From NCBI RefSeq assembly GCF_002234675.1, contig NC_019859.2, forward strand, positions 28,143,973-28,207,972: a DNA stretch of 64,000 bases. The letters are read 5' to 3'. Positions 11,561 through 25,369 of this stretch are shown here, piece by piece. This stretch comes from Oryzias latipes. Its lineage: Eukaryota; Chordata; Actinopteri; Beloniformes; Adrianichthyidae. Below the pieces are notes generated by a model. That model worked only from the letters and a program-made list of their open reading frames with translations, searched no databases and was not told where the DNA came from. Both the position numbers and the translations under genes were made by a program. The stretch's first letter is position 1. Every line of letters starts with the position of its first letter.

Positions 11561-14500
11561 ACTGACTACACGGATTAAATTAAACGATGAGCGAACAGGC
11601 ACTTCATAATATTCATAACATTAATAAAAGCACGTTTGGAAGATCATCTCGTATATTACCGAGCTGCTGCATAAAAGTCTGTAGCAGCGGCTTGTTTACA
11701 ACGGGACCCATCTCCTCTTCCGGGTTTTTTTTTTTACCACCACCATGGAACTAACCACCACAATGCCTAAATGATTTATTCCAACCGAAAGTGTGAGCCA
11801 TGGGAACACTTGTTCTAATTGGAAAAAGGTTTTCTGTGCCCATGTGCACGGGTGAATTTTAACCTGACCATTGATCCGATCAAGATATTTTTCCCATGCA
11901 ACCGCGGCTATAGTTAGTGGTTGAGTGAAGCCATTTATTGTCAAAAAGTTATGTTTGATGGTTTAGGTGATCACGGCTAAGAAGACAGGTATTTAGTCCA
12001 AAAATAAATCATTTTTTAATGTCAAAGTACACTAAGTCCAACTGAACGAACATTACTGGTCTAAAGGAGCCCATAAAAGAGGTCAACTTAACAGAATCGA
12101 ATTGATTTGTATCTTAGGAAAAAACTAAAAGAACTAACCTGCCATTACCACACAATTGGAGGACTTTTAAATGAGTGGACGGACTACAGATATTTAGCTC
12201 GAGTGGGCGGCTCGACTGTATCGATCTTTTAAAGCGGTAGTGTCATTGCTGGTGTATCGAACTCTCCCTTCAGATTGTGTTTCTCATGGGACTTTCCAAA
12301 TGAAGTTTCATTTCATCACACGCGTATTGCTGAGTGCCGGCCCTTTGCGGTGGTTTTGAATTCAGAGCGGGGTTTTCAATACGTCTGTTCTTCTAGAGAG
12401 ACGTCACTCATCTTGTGTGTGTGGCGTTAGGAGAGTAGTAATTCAGTTCAATTCCATTTTATTTACATGAGTTGGTTGCAGATGTTTTTTCTCTCTCTTT
12501 AAGCTGCAAGCTCTTTTACCTGCAGCATCCGCACACAAACCAAAAAAAAGGAAGAGAGGAAGACAAAGAAAGACAGGTGCTACAGGAATAAACACCAACA
12601 CACAAAGATAGTAAAGAAAATACGACACCAGGAAAAGAGGCAAAATCTGAAACCATTTCCCTTTTAAAAATCTAGAGTCTGCAAGAAAAGAATTTCATTT
12701 AGAACGGGATCTGAATCCCCATTTGCACCTCAGAACTGAGAATCTTAAAACCAGAGCAGATCATTACTGACTGAAGAAACCAGATCCGCTCCTCAAAGCT
12801 GAGGCACTTAGTTATTTTAAATACCAACTTTATGTTATTGATTGTTTTTTATTTCTCGTTCTGCACATTTCAATTCATATTTTGTGTTGTGTTTGCAGTG
12901 TTTTGTGTTGTTTCTCTTTAAATTTGTTTAAAAGGAAATATTTTTTTGAAAATAATATAGTTGTAAGTAGGATTGCAGTTTTATTTGTCTTTTATAATTT
13001 ATTTTTTATATTTTATCTGAAGTGAAAAAAGTAAAAGCACATTCACATCAAACATATAATAAGAAAAACATTTTTTTTAAAACTAACAATTCATTTTGTG
13101 CATTATATTATATTGTTGTCGATAATAAATTAAAGCAAAAAAAACAAACTAAAGAGCTGATTGGAAGCTGAAAGTCAGTCCTTTTTAGTGAGAAGAAACA
13201 GTTCTCTATAAAAGTCAGAATTCCCATCAAGAAAATAAAACGGTTTATTGAATTGAAAGGAATTATAAAAATTATTCGGGATTTTTAATGATTTTTATTA
13301 TAAGATTTTATAAAATGCAATAATGATCTACTCAGATAAACCTGACTTTTTTTCTCTTTTTGTTCTGACCAATCATAGCACGAGCTGACTTGGTTTGGGC
13401 AGGGGGGGATTTAGTGATTGACAGCAATGCTGAGCGAATGGGGTCCCTGATTGTGTTTTCCAGCAGCCAATCAGCGTCCTCCTTTTCTTGTTTCAGGAAG
13501 TTGTCAAACGTGCGGTGAGCTTAAAATGACTTGATAGCAGAGTGTCCTGTTGTTTCATGCGCGCAAACAGCTGCCTAAGTTTCCAACTCGAGAGCTCGTG
13601 AACATTCACGAACTGAAGGAGGGCTTGCGCCAGCCGCAATATCACTGTAGTTGCAGGCAGGGCCTGATGGAGGCGCAACCACGAGTTGGAGAGGAGCAGA
13701 CTGGAGACAGTGGGACGCAGAGGAGCTCCGTAGACGTGGTGCGAGCGAGGTGGGAGGTGGGGGTGCGCCAGAGGCTGGTCTATAAAAGACAAACTTCATT
13801 ATAGTTTTATTTTATTTTTTTTTATCTGCACGACTTTTCCAAACGGAGAGGCCAGATACCCAAGTGACGGATATGACGTCAATCTGTAGTACTTGTTGTG
13901 ACTACAAAGCGTGAACTGTCGTTCCAATATGTAAACATTCATCAACAAAATGTGTTTCTTGTATGGAAAAGATTCAAATCTTCGCTCGAATTACTTCAGC
14001 CGTGTTTTTAATTAATCCGTAGAACTCTCACAGCTAGAAAAGAGGAAAGTCTTTTGTGATCAGTCGCGGACTTAACCATTCTTAGCCCCTTCAAACGCTG
14101 TGATCGAAAAGACTTGTGGGATTGAATTATGGTCAGTCATTTCAGAGAAGAAACTCTGTTTCCTCCTCTAAAGGGGACAATAAAGTGCTCTGGACGATCT
14201 TTCTGTTTTGGAACACTGTCACTTTAGTTATTGACTGATAGAGATGAAGTAACGGAGTAATCTCCTTCATGGATCAAGTTCACTGAGGTAGTAGTCACAT
14301 GCTCTATGAAAAGATGTTTAGGAATCTATTAAACCTGAGGACACCCAAAAAAATCTTAACAAAATTATGGATCAGAGCTGGGGGTTTTTCTGTTTTTATT
14401 TTTATTATTATTATTATCATCATTTTTTGTTATTGTTAAAGGAAACTCTTGAAATAATACCAGAGCCGTTCTTTGGGATTCTCCAACATGTTTAGTGAGA

Positions 14501-15339
14501 TTTTACTGAACTACTCAAATCCACAACAGGATCCACAACAATGGTTTCATATTTCATAGCTCTTTGTTCTCGCGGTTGAAACCAGAGAGACACTAAAGTT
14601 TCATGAAAGACTATGAGCCCCTGATGGAATAAAATAGAAGTCATTCCAGCCTTTAGCATGGACCACTAACATTTAAAAAGTGTTTTAATTTATTAATAAT
14701 CTTACTATTATTTTTTTTATTACACAAAATAAAAACCTGTCATTTTCTAAAAAAAGGTTTCTTCAGAGTGGCAGTAATGCATCAGAAATTCATCTCTGAT
14801 GGAATGAGCCTGCTTTCAGTCACCGTCATACAGTTTTGAGGCAGATGCCAGCTCAGACAAGGAAAACAAAGACGTACATGGATCTATTTATCCACAAGTG
14901 GATGCTTCAGAATGGAGCAGGACAGCTGGTAGTCTGTTGTTAGTATTTCGTATGTAACAACTCCAATTTTTTCCATAGGCATTTTTTTCATCCACTAATT
15001 CAAGAAATTCTCAGAAATGTAATTTTAGGCTTAGTTTTCTGTAGACATGTCCCCCATCATTGGAAAAACTATAACAGGCAGTGTGCAAAAACCATCACAG
15101 GCATCGAAATCAAAGTCATTAAAAAGCAGTTAAAGTGAGAAAACCAGTTAAAACTTATATGTTTTGATTTGAAGACCATATAGTTTTAGATAGTAGTCAA
15201 TGATTTTGACTACTCGAGGAAATGAGTTCCCCATGTCCCCATGGTGCTGAGAAAGAGGGACAGTCTAGTGCAAAGGGAGGATGAGGGTTCTGTATTTCAA
15301 AAAACTGATCCTACCTCTGTATATGTCTGCTGCCCTCAG
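11561..15339. other. Upstream region of B3GNTL1, no clear exon
   Basis: No convincing coding exon was found. A GC-rich stretch at 13370-13800 ends with a TATA-like CTATAAAAGA near 13781. The short open frames there match nothing I know. The first coding exon of B3GNTL1 should lie in this region or further upstream, but it encodes only a dozen or so residues and could not be recognised. Confidence 0.4.
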
Positions 15340-18300
15340 AGCATCATCATGCCGGTCTACAATGCCTTCAGCTGGCTGGACCAGTGTCTGCAGGGCATTT
15401 ACCAGCAGGACTTCAGTGGATCCATGGAGCTGTCCGTGTTTGACGATGCCAGCACAGTGTGTGACCCCATGAACACATTTGTGCATGTTGTGTTTTATCA
15501 TGTTTAAATATGTTTGTGTGTGTGTTTGTTTGTGCATTTGTGTGTACCGACTTGTGAGACTGGCCCTTTATCACATAAAACACATGTTTCTGTTTCAGGA
15601 CGACTCCATGGCAGTTTTGGAGGCCTGGAGGGACAGGCTGGAGGCGAGGGGAGTGGCCGTGGTGGTTTCAGGTCACAAATCAGCACGGCCCATGGGAGGT
15701 GAGGGGACTCCAGACTCAGCTAGAGATTTGGTCCGACGATGAGGTTTTTCTTTTTAGAGAAAAACTGAGAGTTTGGCAAGTTCCAAAACGTCCGTTTTTC
15801 CTAAAGGAAGGGTTCTCGTTGATGTTTGTACAGAAACCTTTGTTTTAATAGGAAGATATGTTCCTTTGTGCAGTGTAACATGTCCACAAACAGTTTTACA
15901 CCTGCAAACCTATTTTTAGCATCTGGGGGGAAAAAACTTGAAAGTACAGAATCATTCTGGATGCTTTTGTACATTAGTTTGTCCCTGCAGAAAAGAGATT
16001 TGTGGCTGTAAAAACAGTAGCCAGGATGCTGGAGCCTATCCCAGCTACACGTTCACATCTAGGGAACTTGTTACGTCTTCAGAAATATTTTTGAAAGGTA
16101 CATAAACATGCACAAGTGTTCTTGCTTCAAGTACACACACACGGATCTCTATATACTCAAACTTGGGTTACAACCTCAGACCATTTAATCTGAACTAATC
16201 AATCAATTAGAACCTTTGGTCAACAATCAATCACAACTGAACTTCTTACTAGGCAATCACATTGGAAAAGGGTTGTAATGGTCAAGCCAGAGTCACACTC
16301 ACCTGTATGTGGTTGTTGTGGGTTTTTGGGTTGTCCTGGGCCATAGAGGGTTGTAGAGAGGAGCAGACGCATCGTAAGGAGAGGCATGTCTTGCAGCTCT
16401 CTTGAGGCTAGAATGGCCAGCTCAAGTGACCTAATGAAAAATGGAATGAACGGTTGTTGTGTGTGTGCTAAGTACATAATGAAGAAGTTGTATTAATAAT
16501 GTAAGTTACACAAACTTATGGCACACGGGTGATGCTGTTGTACGGTGCCCTCGTGTTGCCGTTAGTAAGGTGTGAGTGCTGGCTCCTTACTGATTGCACA
16601 AATGCTGCACACACACACGGGACATGCAAATAATATGTGACTGTGGGACACCTGTCCTACAGGCACAAACCTTATTGTCTAATTTCCTCATTTTTAACAG
16701 TCAGGCTGCAGAGCAGAGCGTCCCTGATCACTTAAACAGCACTAACACACCCCCTGTGCAGGGTTTGGGGTGGTGGTTTAGGAAATGAAAAATCTGTTTT
16801 ATGGAATAGGTTTGTGTAAATAACATTTTCCATACAGACATTTCACAATACAGTCACCACACACAACAATCATACTTTCCATTTTCATGACATCTCTTAA
16901 GGTGGCCACACGAACTTCAAGGAGGGAACTGCAACACCCCTGTGCTCGCTTTAAGGTGCAAGCGCTCCTGTAAGACCCTCCATTAGCCTAGAAAACCCAA
17001 AACCCACAGCACCTTACAGGTGAACCCCACTTACAGATGCCTGTGACTAAGCCTTTGTCTGGTCTGGATTTGACTCTGTATCCTCTTAGAAGTGCTGGAA
17101 ACATCTTTGCTGAGCCCTTGGAATTTCAATTTATTTGTTTAAAGGATAAGGCCCTTGAGATGTGTCATCTCGTTTTCAAGGGGGTCCTCAGGAACCCCTC
17201 TGGAACGGGTTAATAGATTTGGGATTTATAACTGAGTCTGGTTTGATTGAAGTCTGTACACTTTTGGAGCAGAATAATAAATAACAACTGTAAAAGAAGA
17301 ATTCTCACTTCAGTTTTTAAAGATTAGCCATCCTTTTGAACAGCGTTTAGCAGAACCAGAATTAGATTATAATTCCTAACAGATGGCAAATGTTCAGGGA
17401 TCCTCAGCTTGGCCTGCTTTCTGTTCTGTCACAGCTAAAAGGACTCATTTATTTTTGTCTTTCTTATTACAAATGTTCCATCGTTTCTCCATCTTTGTTT
17501 CTTCTCTGTCCTCTCAGACATCAACCTGCCATTACAGATTGCAGCCTGTAATAACTATTATTACTTATTAAAAAACATGGACTGACTTGGTCTAAAACCA
17601 TCATAATGAGTCTGGCTCAGTAAAACTCACACACATGTACACAAATGCACACATTGTTGTTTGTCTTTCAGTGGGACACTCAAAGAACCAAGCTGTGGCT
17701 CAGAGCTCTGGGGAATTCTTGTGCTTTCAAGATTCGGTTGGTTTTACACTTCACAGCTTGTCAGATTTTATCCATAGTGCCTGTTTGTTTGTGCACATTT
17801 AAACATTTGTTGACATTTTTGCAAGTAACAATGTGGTTCTTGCAGGACGACATCATGCTGCCCCAGAGAGTCCGTCTGCAGTTTGAATCCTCCCTCCTTC
17901 ATCCAAACTCTGTAAGTTCTCGAGTTTGTTCAACATAACCCACAGCCTCATCTGTCCTGCTCTCCATCTGTAATTGTTTGGAAAGAATGAGATCTTCCTG
18001 AAACTTCTCTGACTGAGTGGTGTGTCTTCATCACAGCTGATTGGCAGCAGAATCTCCAGGCTGCCACAGGGATCCACGGAGCGTTACACTCGCTGGATCA
18101 ACTCTCTGACCCCAGATCAGCTCCAGACCCAGGTGACCAGAGGGGGGCTTCAACCTAGTGTGCCCATGTGGTGCATGTGTGTAACTGTGTCAGGTCACAG
18201 CAAGGTTCTGCTGGTCAAGATCAAACAGAGGAAAGTTGGGATCCACAACCTAAAAGAACCTCTGATTAAGACTTGTATAGATCCGGGGAATCTTTTCCAT

Positions 18301-21300
18301 GAAGACGTCAGGAAAGGAAACAGGAGCTTTGACTGTAAGGTTGAGGTGCTGCTAACGGTGGGGAATCTCTGGGAAACGGTTAGTTTGGGAGCCTCAGCTC
18401 AGACATTTCACATGCAGCAGGACTTAACAGCCTCAGATCTACAGCAGGAAGAAGCAGGTTACAGAGATTCCTTTCAAAGCATTATTAGAATCTGGAATTT
18501 TAGGTTGGGGGGTGAAGCAGTTTCATGGTTTAAAGCACAGTTGTTTAAATTGAGGCGTGGCGGATAAATGCATGTAAGCTTAAGCTCTGAAGAGGATGTT
18601 GTTTAGGATTTTCATGACTGGACTCATGTCGCACCCAAAGCCATTACCTAGGAACATAATGCCTGGTGGTGAAGAGTTCAGTGGTAATCAGGGGTGGGGA
18701 CTTGGACTTGAGGCTCTGACTTTAGTCACACTTAAAGCTCACATTTAGAGACTTGACTTAAAGTTTTGAAGAATGTTAATTTGTTTATTCTTATTGTTTT
18801 GGTCCAGTTGTTGCTTTCTGGTCTAAAAGTAAAGGTTCTATTTACAACACTTTTGCATTGATCATTTAGAAAAGCCAACTGCTTTTTTTGTGACTCCACA
18901 AGTTAATAAAGTAGTTTTATGACAACTTATGACAGTGAAAGATTCGTTTACAGGTTTAAGAACTTGACTTGGAGCCACCACTTAAGACTTGATACTTGAT
19001 TTGAAATTAAATCCAGAGACTTTGAACTTGACTTACACTTGCAATAAAGGGGCTTGTGAACATCCCTGGTGATAATGGATAAAGTTTGGAAACGGTTACC
19101 TTTACAATGACCAATAAACCTTCTGTGTCCACTGATCATGGCAGGAGCACTGTCTCCCACTAATACCAGCTTTTCTAGCTAAACCTTTATTTTACTGATG
19201 TATTTCTGATTCTGATTTATCTTTGTGAAAAACTCTATGTTCCAGATATCAACTCTCCTCTTAGTTTCCTTTAGGGGTCAGAAGTTCCTCTGTGGTAAAA
19301 TGTTCTCCATCAGTAAAAACCCCATCAACTGCCCTATACTGCTGCAATCCACAAACCGATCACATTAGGTACCAAACCATCTGCACTTTGTCAGATTTGG
19401 GTCCAGATGATTAAAAAAGATCCCAGATAAATGCAACACCCAACTGACCGTTGTAGGAGTCCCAGTTTGACATCAGAGGGAGTGAAAATTGCAGAGTCTC
19501 CATATTGCTCGCCTTTATTAACCCAGTTTTCACATTCATCACCATTGCTTCTATGAAATATTCCAGATGTGGAAATGCCTTCTTTTTATGTGTTGCTTTC
19601 AATGAGGTTCTGCTTGCTCTTTGCCAGCTTTTAAAAGGTTTTGTAAACAAAAACAGATCTGCCTTTTGTTCACACGGCTTTTCTTGTCATAATGTGAGGC
19701 GTGTCGTTAGCATGACAGCGTCATTCTGATATGTCACTCAAAACTGTGTGTCCTTGATATCGCCACAGTTCCCCACAAATACTGCAAATGTGACTGACGG
19801 TCCCAGAAATGGGAACTCATTCTTATTCACTCTGAACACCATGTTTTCTATCTGTTTTCTGCCATCTTCTAATTTAGACTAACTTAATATGAGCTTTGCT
19901 GGAATGTTTTTTAGTTGTCATTTTCAATTTTATGTCAATGCAACTGTGATTTAAAAAAGCACATAAATTAGAAACATTAGATGAAGTGATCACAGTGATC
20001 ACGGTGGGACTAAAGGGGTTGTTTTCAGAACAGGGGTGCCAGCGACTCATGGTCCTTCTGAGCAACCTGGTGCCCATGGAAACCCTGTTTCTAATCTGAC
20101 CCCTCTGCGCTTTCAGGCCTTCACGTCTCATGGACCCACAGTTGTCATGCCAACCTGGTTCTGCTCACGGAAACTGTTCCAGAAAGTCGGACCATTCAAC
20201 GAAGGAGGAAAGGTAAACTTTTTTATAGGAAGAAAAGAATCTTTCCAATCTCTGCCTTAGAACCTAATTACTGCTAGACATCTGTATGGTCCACCCACCT
20301 GATCAGGATCCTCTATGTCTTCAGGGAGTCCCAGAGGACCTACTCTTCTTTTATCAGCACCTCCGTCAAGGAGGAAGTCTGGTCAGGGTCAATGAGTGCC
20401 TGTTGGTTTATCGATACCACGAGGAAGCCGCCACCCACTCTGTGACAGAGTCAGTGTCAGGATCCACACACGTACACACAAAAACTCATGCTGACACTCA
20501 CTGGAAGACACACACAAACAAACAAAGATCAGACACACACGGGCAGACGGTTTAAAAAAAAAAAAGGCACACTCCCTTGCAGGCTAACACACTTACTGAC
20601 AGACAAACACACAGACATAGAGACGACACACAAAGACAAAAACACTCACAGATTGACACACACCCTGCAAAATGGGAAACACTCAAAAGACAGACACACC
20701 CTCTCAAAGAAAGACCCATTTACACAGACGGAAACAACAAATACAGACCCACACACAAAATCATACACAAACGGAAAACATGTAAACAGATGCATTTGAC
20801 ACACACAGGAAAACACAGAGAGTACTACAACACTCACACAGAGACACACCCACACATACACACAGACAAATACATACACACAAACAATAAAAACACCCCC
20901 ACAGACAGACACAAACACTCTCACAGACCGACATACACACTCTCAAACGCACACACTTGTCTATAAAGGGAATCAGGAATCGTGCTGCATAGAAAGGCTT
21001 TTGTGGAGCTGACCCCAACCCTTACCTGTGGGGTAGGGGGGGTGCAGGAGCAGGGACCTGTTGGTTCAGGATCTGCTGCTCCTCGTCACAGTGAGCACTT
21101 GCCTGCCCACATCGAAAAACCTGAGACAGTTTTTGAAATAAACTACAGTGTTACCTAGATTATCGCGGGAGCTAGTTTCTAAAAATAACCTGCGATAACT
21201 GAAATTCACAAAGTACAATAAAGATGTTTTAAGGCTGGAAAACTCGTCACCACACACTTTTCTCAAGCATGAAGATTTTCATACTTTTATGTTGTTTAAA

Positions 21301-24300
21301 CTCTCAAAAGTTCAAACCTTCATAGAAAAACTAAATCCTATTTAAAGAAGGAAAAACAGAGGATCTGCTCACAATTAGAGATTTATGTCGATTTGAAAAA
21401 CTCAATGTTTTCTGGACAAAAGACGAGATGTAGAGGTGACTAAGTGACAATGTCAAAAAGCAGTCATAGAGGAGAACACAGTGTCACAGAATGTAATCAA
21501 ATAAACAAAAAAAGGATCTTTTTTGTGAAAAATGTATTTTCTTTACGTTGCTGATCCCAGGGAAACCATGTGGAAGCTGCGCTTGGACTTCCTGCAGGAG
21601 AGAGTTCTCAGCCAGTGGGAGCACTTCACCATATGGAGCGCTGGTAAACAGGGGCGTAAACTGTTTCGGAGTCTGAGCCCCTCTACCCAGAGGAAAGTAT
21701 GTCCACTCCTCATGTCAAGCACGTTATTTCATCCACACACTCATGCCTCATCATGTTGTGGGCAAGGATAATGGAAGTTACACACACGTATGACGTACGG
21801 GCGCCGCTGTTGTATGCTGCCCTAACACCACTCTCTAGTTATTAGTAAGGTGCGCTTGCTGGCTCCTTACTGACCATGTGCCATTGCATGGTGTGTTCAT
21901 GTGATACAGAAATCCCCATAGAATGCCCAAAGGACACCCAGACAAACTGCACTCTAATTTCCTAAATTCTAACTGTCAGACTGCAGGCAAGGACCGTCCA
22001 CTTATCCCATGAACAGCACTAGTGGACCGCTGGCGCTGTGTGCAGGGCTCAGGGGATTGAAAAATGAAAAATCTATACGACACGCCTGTGTCTCAACTAC
22101 TTTATCCTTACTCTTACGTGTTAGTGTTCCCTATGACCTTTTGCCCGCATCATGCCCTTTAAAAAAAAGTGCATGAAAATGTTCGCCCTAAAATTAGCAG
22201 AGCGATCTATGATTTTGATATTACCTGAATTCTCCATACATGTTTATGCGTTTTGCACCCGCAGACAGCCCGTATCCACCCGTAAGGGCTGTTGTGGCAT
22301 AGGCAATAGTGGATTAGTGGGTTTTTTTCTGTGAGTAGTACTGATGTGGTGTTTCTTCAGAAATACTCCATCACCCCCAGACTCTTGTGTGATATTTCTG
22401 TGGTCATGTTGACATTAAGTTCTTGCTTCAGTGTTTGGTTGTATTAAAGAATGTGTGAGTCTGTGTTTACCTGTGTTGTGTTGCATCAGGTCAGAGCGTT
22501 CTGTGACGTGGATGTGAAAAAGATCAAGAGAGGTTTTTATACATATGAGGAGTCCCAGGTAAGACATAGGCCATTAGATGAAGAGTGTTTTACTTTGACA
22601 ATCCAATTCCCATCCTGATCTCAGAGTTTACCCCAGTTCTTCATGTTGATGTTCCTCCAGGAAAGACCCAAACCCAGAGTCCCGGTTCTGGACTTCAGAG
22701 AAGCCTGTGGACCCTTCATTATCTGTGTGAAGCTGGTGAGCTTCTTTATTATGTATCTCTTCAGCTCAGTAAAGGAGGCTGTGTGCTTAGAAGAAGTGGG
22801 TGGAGCCAAAAGGCTGATCTTTGGGCACATGGTTTGTGTGGAAACATCAACTGTTTTAAGTTTGTTGTTTTGCTCCATGCATAACTGCACACAATAAATA
22901 AATTCAGTAAGATGTTCTTTGAAACAGAGACCCCCACACAGGATCTGAAACAAAACAGTCATGTTTAAAACAGTAAAGAATGTGTGAAGAAACTGTTAGA
23001 GATGAAAAATATAAAATTAAAAGTAAAAGAATTTAAAGAAAAAGTTCATTTAAAAATAATTACAGTTTCTAATGAAAGTTTATTTTACATAAAATTTGTT
23101 TCTCAAAAATGTTCCAGTTTTTAACATCAAAACTCACATTTTAGTTAAAGACTCACTCTGATGAAAAACATATTTGTGTTTTTAACATGTTCTTGTGGTA
23201 TTTTGTGGTATGAGGGAGGCCATTTCTTAACAAATTTAAGCTTAAAGTTGTATTTCTGTATCAAAATCGTTGTGAATCAGGAGCAGAAGAAAATATGAAA
23301 AAGATCTTATTTGTGACCTTGTCCAAACTGGCATCTGGCTCAAAACTGTATGAGTGGATAGCTACAGTATTGCACTTTTGTTAGGTTGGGGGTGTGAGGG
23401 GCTATAACTTAGTGGTGTAAACACTAGCTTACAGTTTTGGGCAGAAGTTCTCAGGAGTCCTGCCAAAAAACTCAAAGGCAAATTTCTGATAAACTGCTGC
23501 CTCTCTGCAGAAACTACAGTGGGGTAAAAAAGTATTTAGTCATCCACCAGTTGTGCAAGTTCTCCCACCTGAAAAGATGAGAGAGGCCTGGAATTTTCAT
23601 CATAGGTAAACCTCAACTATGAGAGATGAAATAAGAAAAACAAATCTAGAAATTACATTGTCGGATTTTTAAAGAATTTCTTTGTAAATTATGGTGGAAA
23701 ATAAGTATTTGTCTCCTGCAAACAAGCAAGATCTCTGGCTCTCACAGACCTGTAACTTCTTCTGCTTCAGGATCCTCTGTCCTCCTGTTGTTACCTGTAT
23801 TAATGGCACCTGTTTGAACTGGTTATCTATATAAAAGACACCTGTCCATAACCTCCAACAGTCACTCTCCAAACTCCACTATGGCCAAGACCAAAGAGCT
23901 GTCTAAGGACACCAGAAACCAAATTGTTGACCTGCACCAGGCTGGAAGACTGAATGTGCAATAGGTAAGCAGCTTGGTGTGAAGAAATCAACTGTGGGAA
24001 CAAAATGATCAGTATTTGATGATCACAAGAACAGTGAGCAAAGAATCCCAAAACCACACGGGGAGACCTAGTGATTGACCTGCAGAGAGCTGGGACCAAA
24101 GTAACAAAGGCTACCATCAGTAACACACTACACTGCCAGGTACACAAATCCTGCAGTGCCAGACGTGTCACCCTGCTAAAGCCAGATCATGTGCAGGCAC
24201 AGTAAGTTTACTAGAGAGCGTTTGGATGATCCAGAAGAGGATTGGGAGAATGTCCTACGGTCAGATGAAACCAAAATAGAACTTTTTGGTAAGAACTCTA

Positions 24301-25234
24301 CTTGTCTTGTTTGGAGGAGAAAGACTGCAGAGTTACATCCAAAGACCACCAAAAACTACTGTAAAGCATGGGGGTGGAAACATCATGCTTTGGGGCTGTT
24401 TTTCAGCAAAGGCACCAGGACGACTGATCTGTGTAAAGGAAAGAATGAATGGGGCCATGTATAGTGAAAACTTCCTTCCATCAGGGCATTGAAGATGAAA
24501 CATGGCTGGGTCTTTTCACAAACACACTGCCCGGGTAACAAAGGAGTGGCTTCATAAGAAGCATTTCAAGGTCCTGGAGTGACCTCGTCAGTCTCCAGAT
24601 CTCAACCCCATAGAAAATCTCTGGAGGGAGTTGAAAGTCTGTGTTGCCCAGCGACAGCTCCAAAACATCACTGCTCTAGAGGAGATCTGCATGGAGGAAT
24701 GGACCAAAATACCAGCAACAGTTTGTAAAAACATCGTGAAGACTAACAGAAAATGTTTGACTGCTGTCACTGACATCAAAGGGTGAATAACAAAGCATTG
24801 AGATTAACTTTTGTTATTGACCAAATACTTATTTTTCACCATAATTTACAAAAAATTACAAATCAGACATTGTGATTTTCTGGATTTTGTTCCCATTTTG
24901 TCTCTCTTGGTTGAGGTTTACCTATGATAAAAATTACAAGCCTCTCTCGCCTTGTTTAGTTGGAGAACTTGCACAATTGGTGGCTGACTAAATACTTTTT
25001 ACCCCACTGTAACCTAGAATCATGGATCATGACTTTTAAAGTTTTTTTTTTTTTAAATAATACATTTTAATAAAAAATTGGTTGGCTTCATTCCAGACTG
25101 GAAACATCTTCATCATGAAGGCAGCTGTGCTCCTCATTATTTTTCTTTTGCAGGACATGACGGGGGGTGAGCTGGAGGAGAACCTCAGCTCTCTGCACTT
25201 GAAGGAGGGAATTGATTATTATCACTTCAGCTGA
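15340..25234 (+). CDS. b3gntl1: B3GNTL1, queuosine-tRNA galactosyltransferase (first exon missing)
   Basis: Eleven exons are seen: 15340-15456, 15599-15698, 17672-17736, 17846-17911, 18037-18132, 20117-20212, 20325-20455, 21561-21696, 22490-22558, 22661-22735 and 25154-25234 (TGA). Phases agree throughout and give 343 residues, against 361 in the human protein, so only a short N-terminus is absent. The product is a family-2 GT-A glycosyltransferase: [17 protein letters not shown] opens the nucleotide-sugar fold. DSDD, split between 17736 and 17846, supplies the DXD metal site. [40 protein letters not shown] and [14 protein letters not shown] are family blocks. B3GNTL1 has been reported to add galactose to queuosine in the tRNA-Tyr anticodon (QTGAL). 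The 131-bp exon end is chosen by phase and could shift slightly. No stop or frameshift is seen; the gene looks functional. No clear AATAAA lies soon after the stop. Confidence 0.95.
16503..16810 (+). repeat. Intronic repeat, copy 1
   Basis: Similar to 21775-22120 along its length. Shared landmarks are AGTAAGGTG, TGCTGGCTCCTTACTGA, TCTAATTTCCT, CAGGCTGCAG-like, AACAGCACTA and GAAATGAAAAATCT. There is no coding content. Both copies lie in introns of B3GNTL1 and the family is not recognised. Confidence 0.65.
18689..19068. mobile_element. hAT-like MITE rich in GACTTGACTT
   Basis: Opens CAGGGGTGGGGAC and closes CATCCCTG. It is flanked by near-identical 8-mers GTGGTAAT (18681-18688) and GTGATAAT (19069-19076). 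The interior repeats GACTTGA-type words. It is 380 bp, non-coding, and lies in a B3GNTL1 intron. Confidence 0.65.
20461..20965. repeat. Degenerate ACACAGAC-type simple repeat
   Basis: About 500 bp of almost pure purine-C dinucleotides (CACACA, CAGACA, CAAACA mixtures), directly after the exon ending at 20455. Long open frames on both strands are artefacts of the low complexity. Confidence 0.9.
21775..22120 (+). repeat. Intronic repeat, copy 2
   Basis: Second, diverged copy of the 16503-16810 repeat in the same orientation, in the intron after the exon ending at 21696. Confidence 0.65.
23517..25009 (+). mobile_element. Tc1-like transposon in the last intron of B3GNTL1
   Basis: Inverted termini CAGTGGGGTAAAAAAGTATT and AATACTTTTTACCCCACTG are flanked by TA at 23515-23516 and 25010-25011. 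The length of 1493 bp fits a full-length-sized copy of the salmonid/percomorph type. Confidence 0.93.
23881..24786 (+). pseudogene. Tc1-like transposase, decayed
   Basis: Begins [20 protein letters not shown] (the first helix-turn-helix of the family). It continues in several frames through [30 protein letters not shown] and [19 protein letters not shown] (first catalytic Asp). Later blocks are [22 protein letters not shown] and ICMEEW.KIPATV. Multiple frame changes, a missing part of the DNA-binding region and internal stops show that it is dead. The best-preserved piece is 24189-24464. Confidence 0.93.
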
Positions 25235-25369
25235 ATGAGGAGTCGTGGGGGCCACCGGAAATGGACTTCCTTAAAACAACATTTCAGTTTGTATGTCATG
25301 AGGGCCTTTTAGTTTATTTCCTTATGAAAACATGTATTATGTTTATGTTAACTATTTTTATAATATAAG

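Noticed and set aside
13550-13804. 84-residue open frame next to a TATA-like box, considered as first exon of B3GNTL1
   Set aside because: No similarity to the family N-terminus and no donor in suitable phase.
18022-18567. 181-codon open frame overlapping a B3GNTL1 exon
   Set aside because: Reads through the donor at 18133 into intron; the part beyond the exon matches nothing and the canonical donor is in the right phase.
20461-20965. Long overlapping open frames rich in Thr, His and Arg (or Cys and Val on the minus strand)
   Set aside because: Low-complexity AC-rich simple repeat; no real protein.
20577-20966. CRISPR-like regular CACACA spacing
   Set aside because: Eukaryotic simple repeat without conserved repeats or unique spacers.
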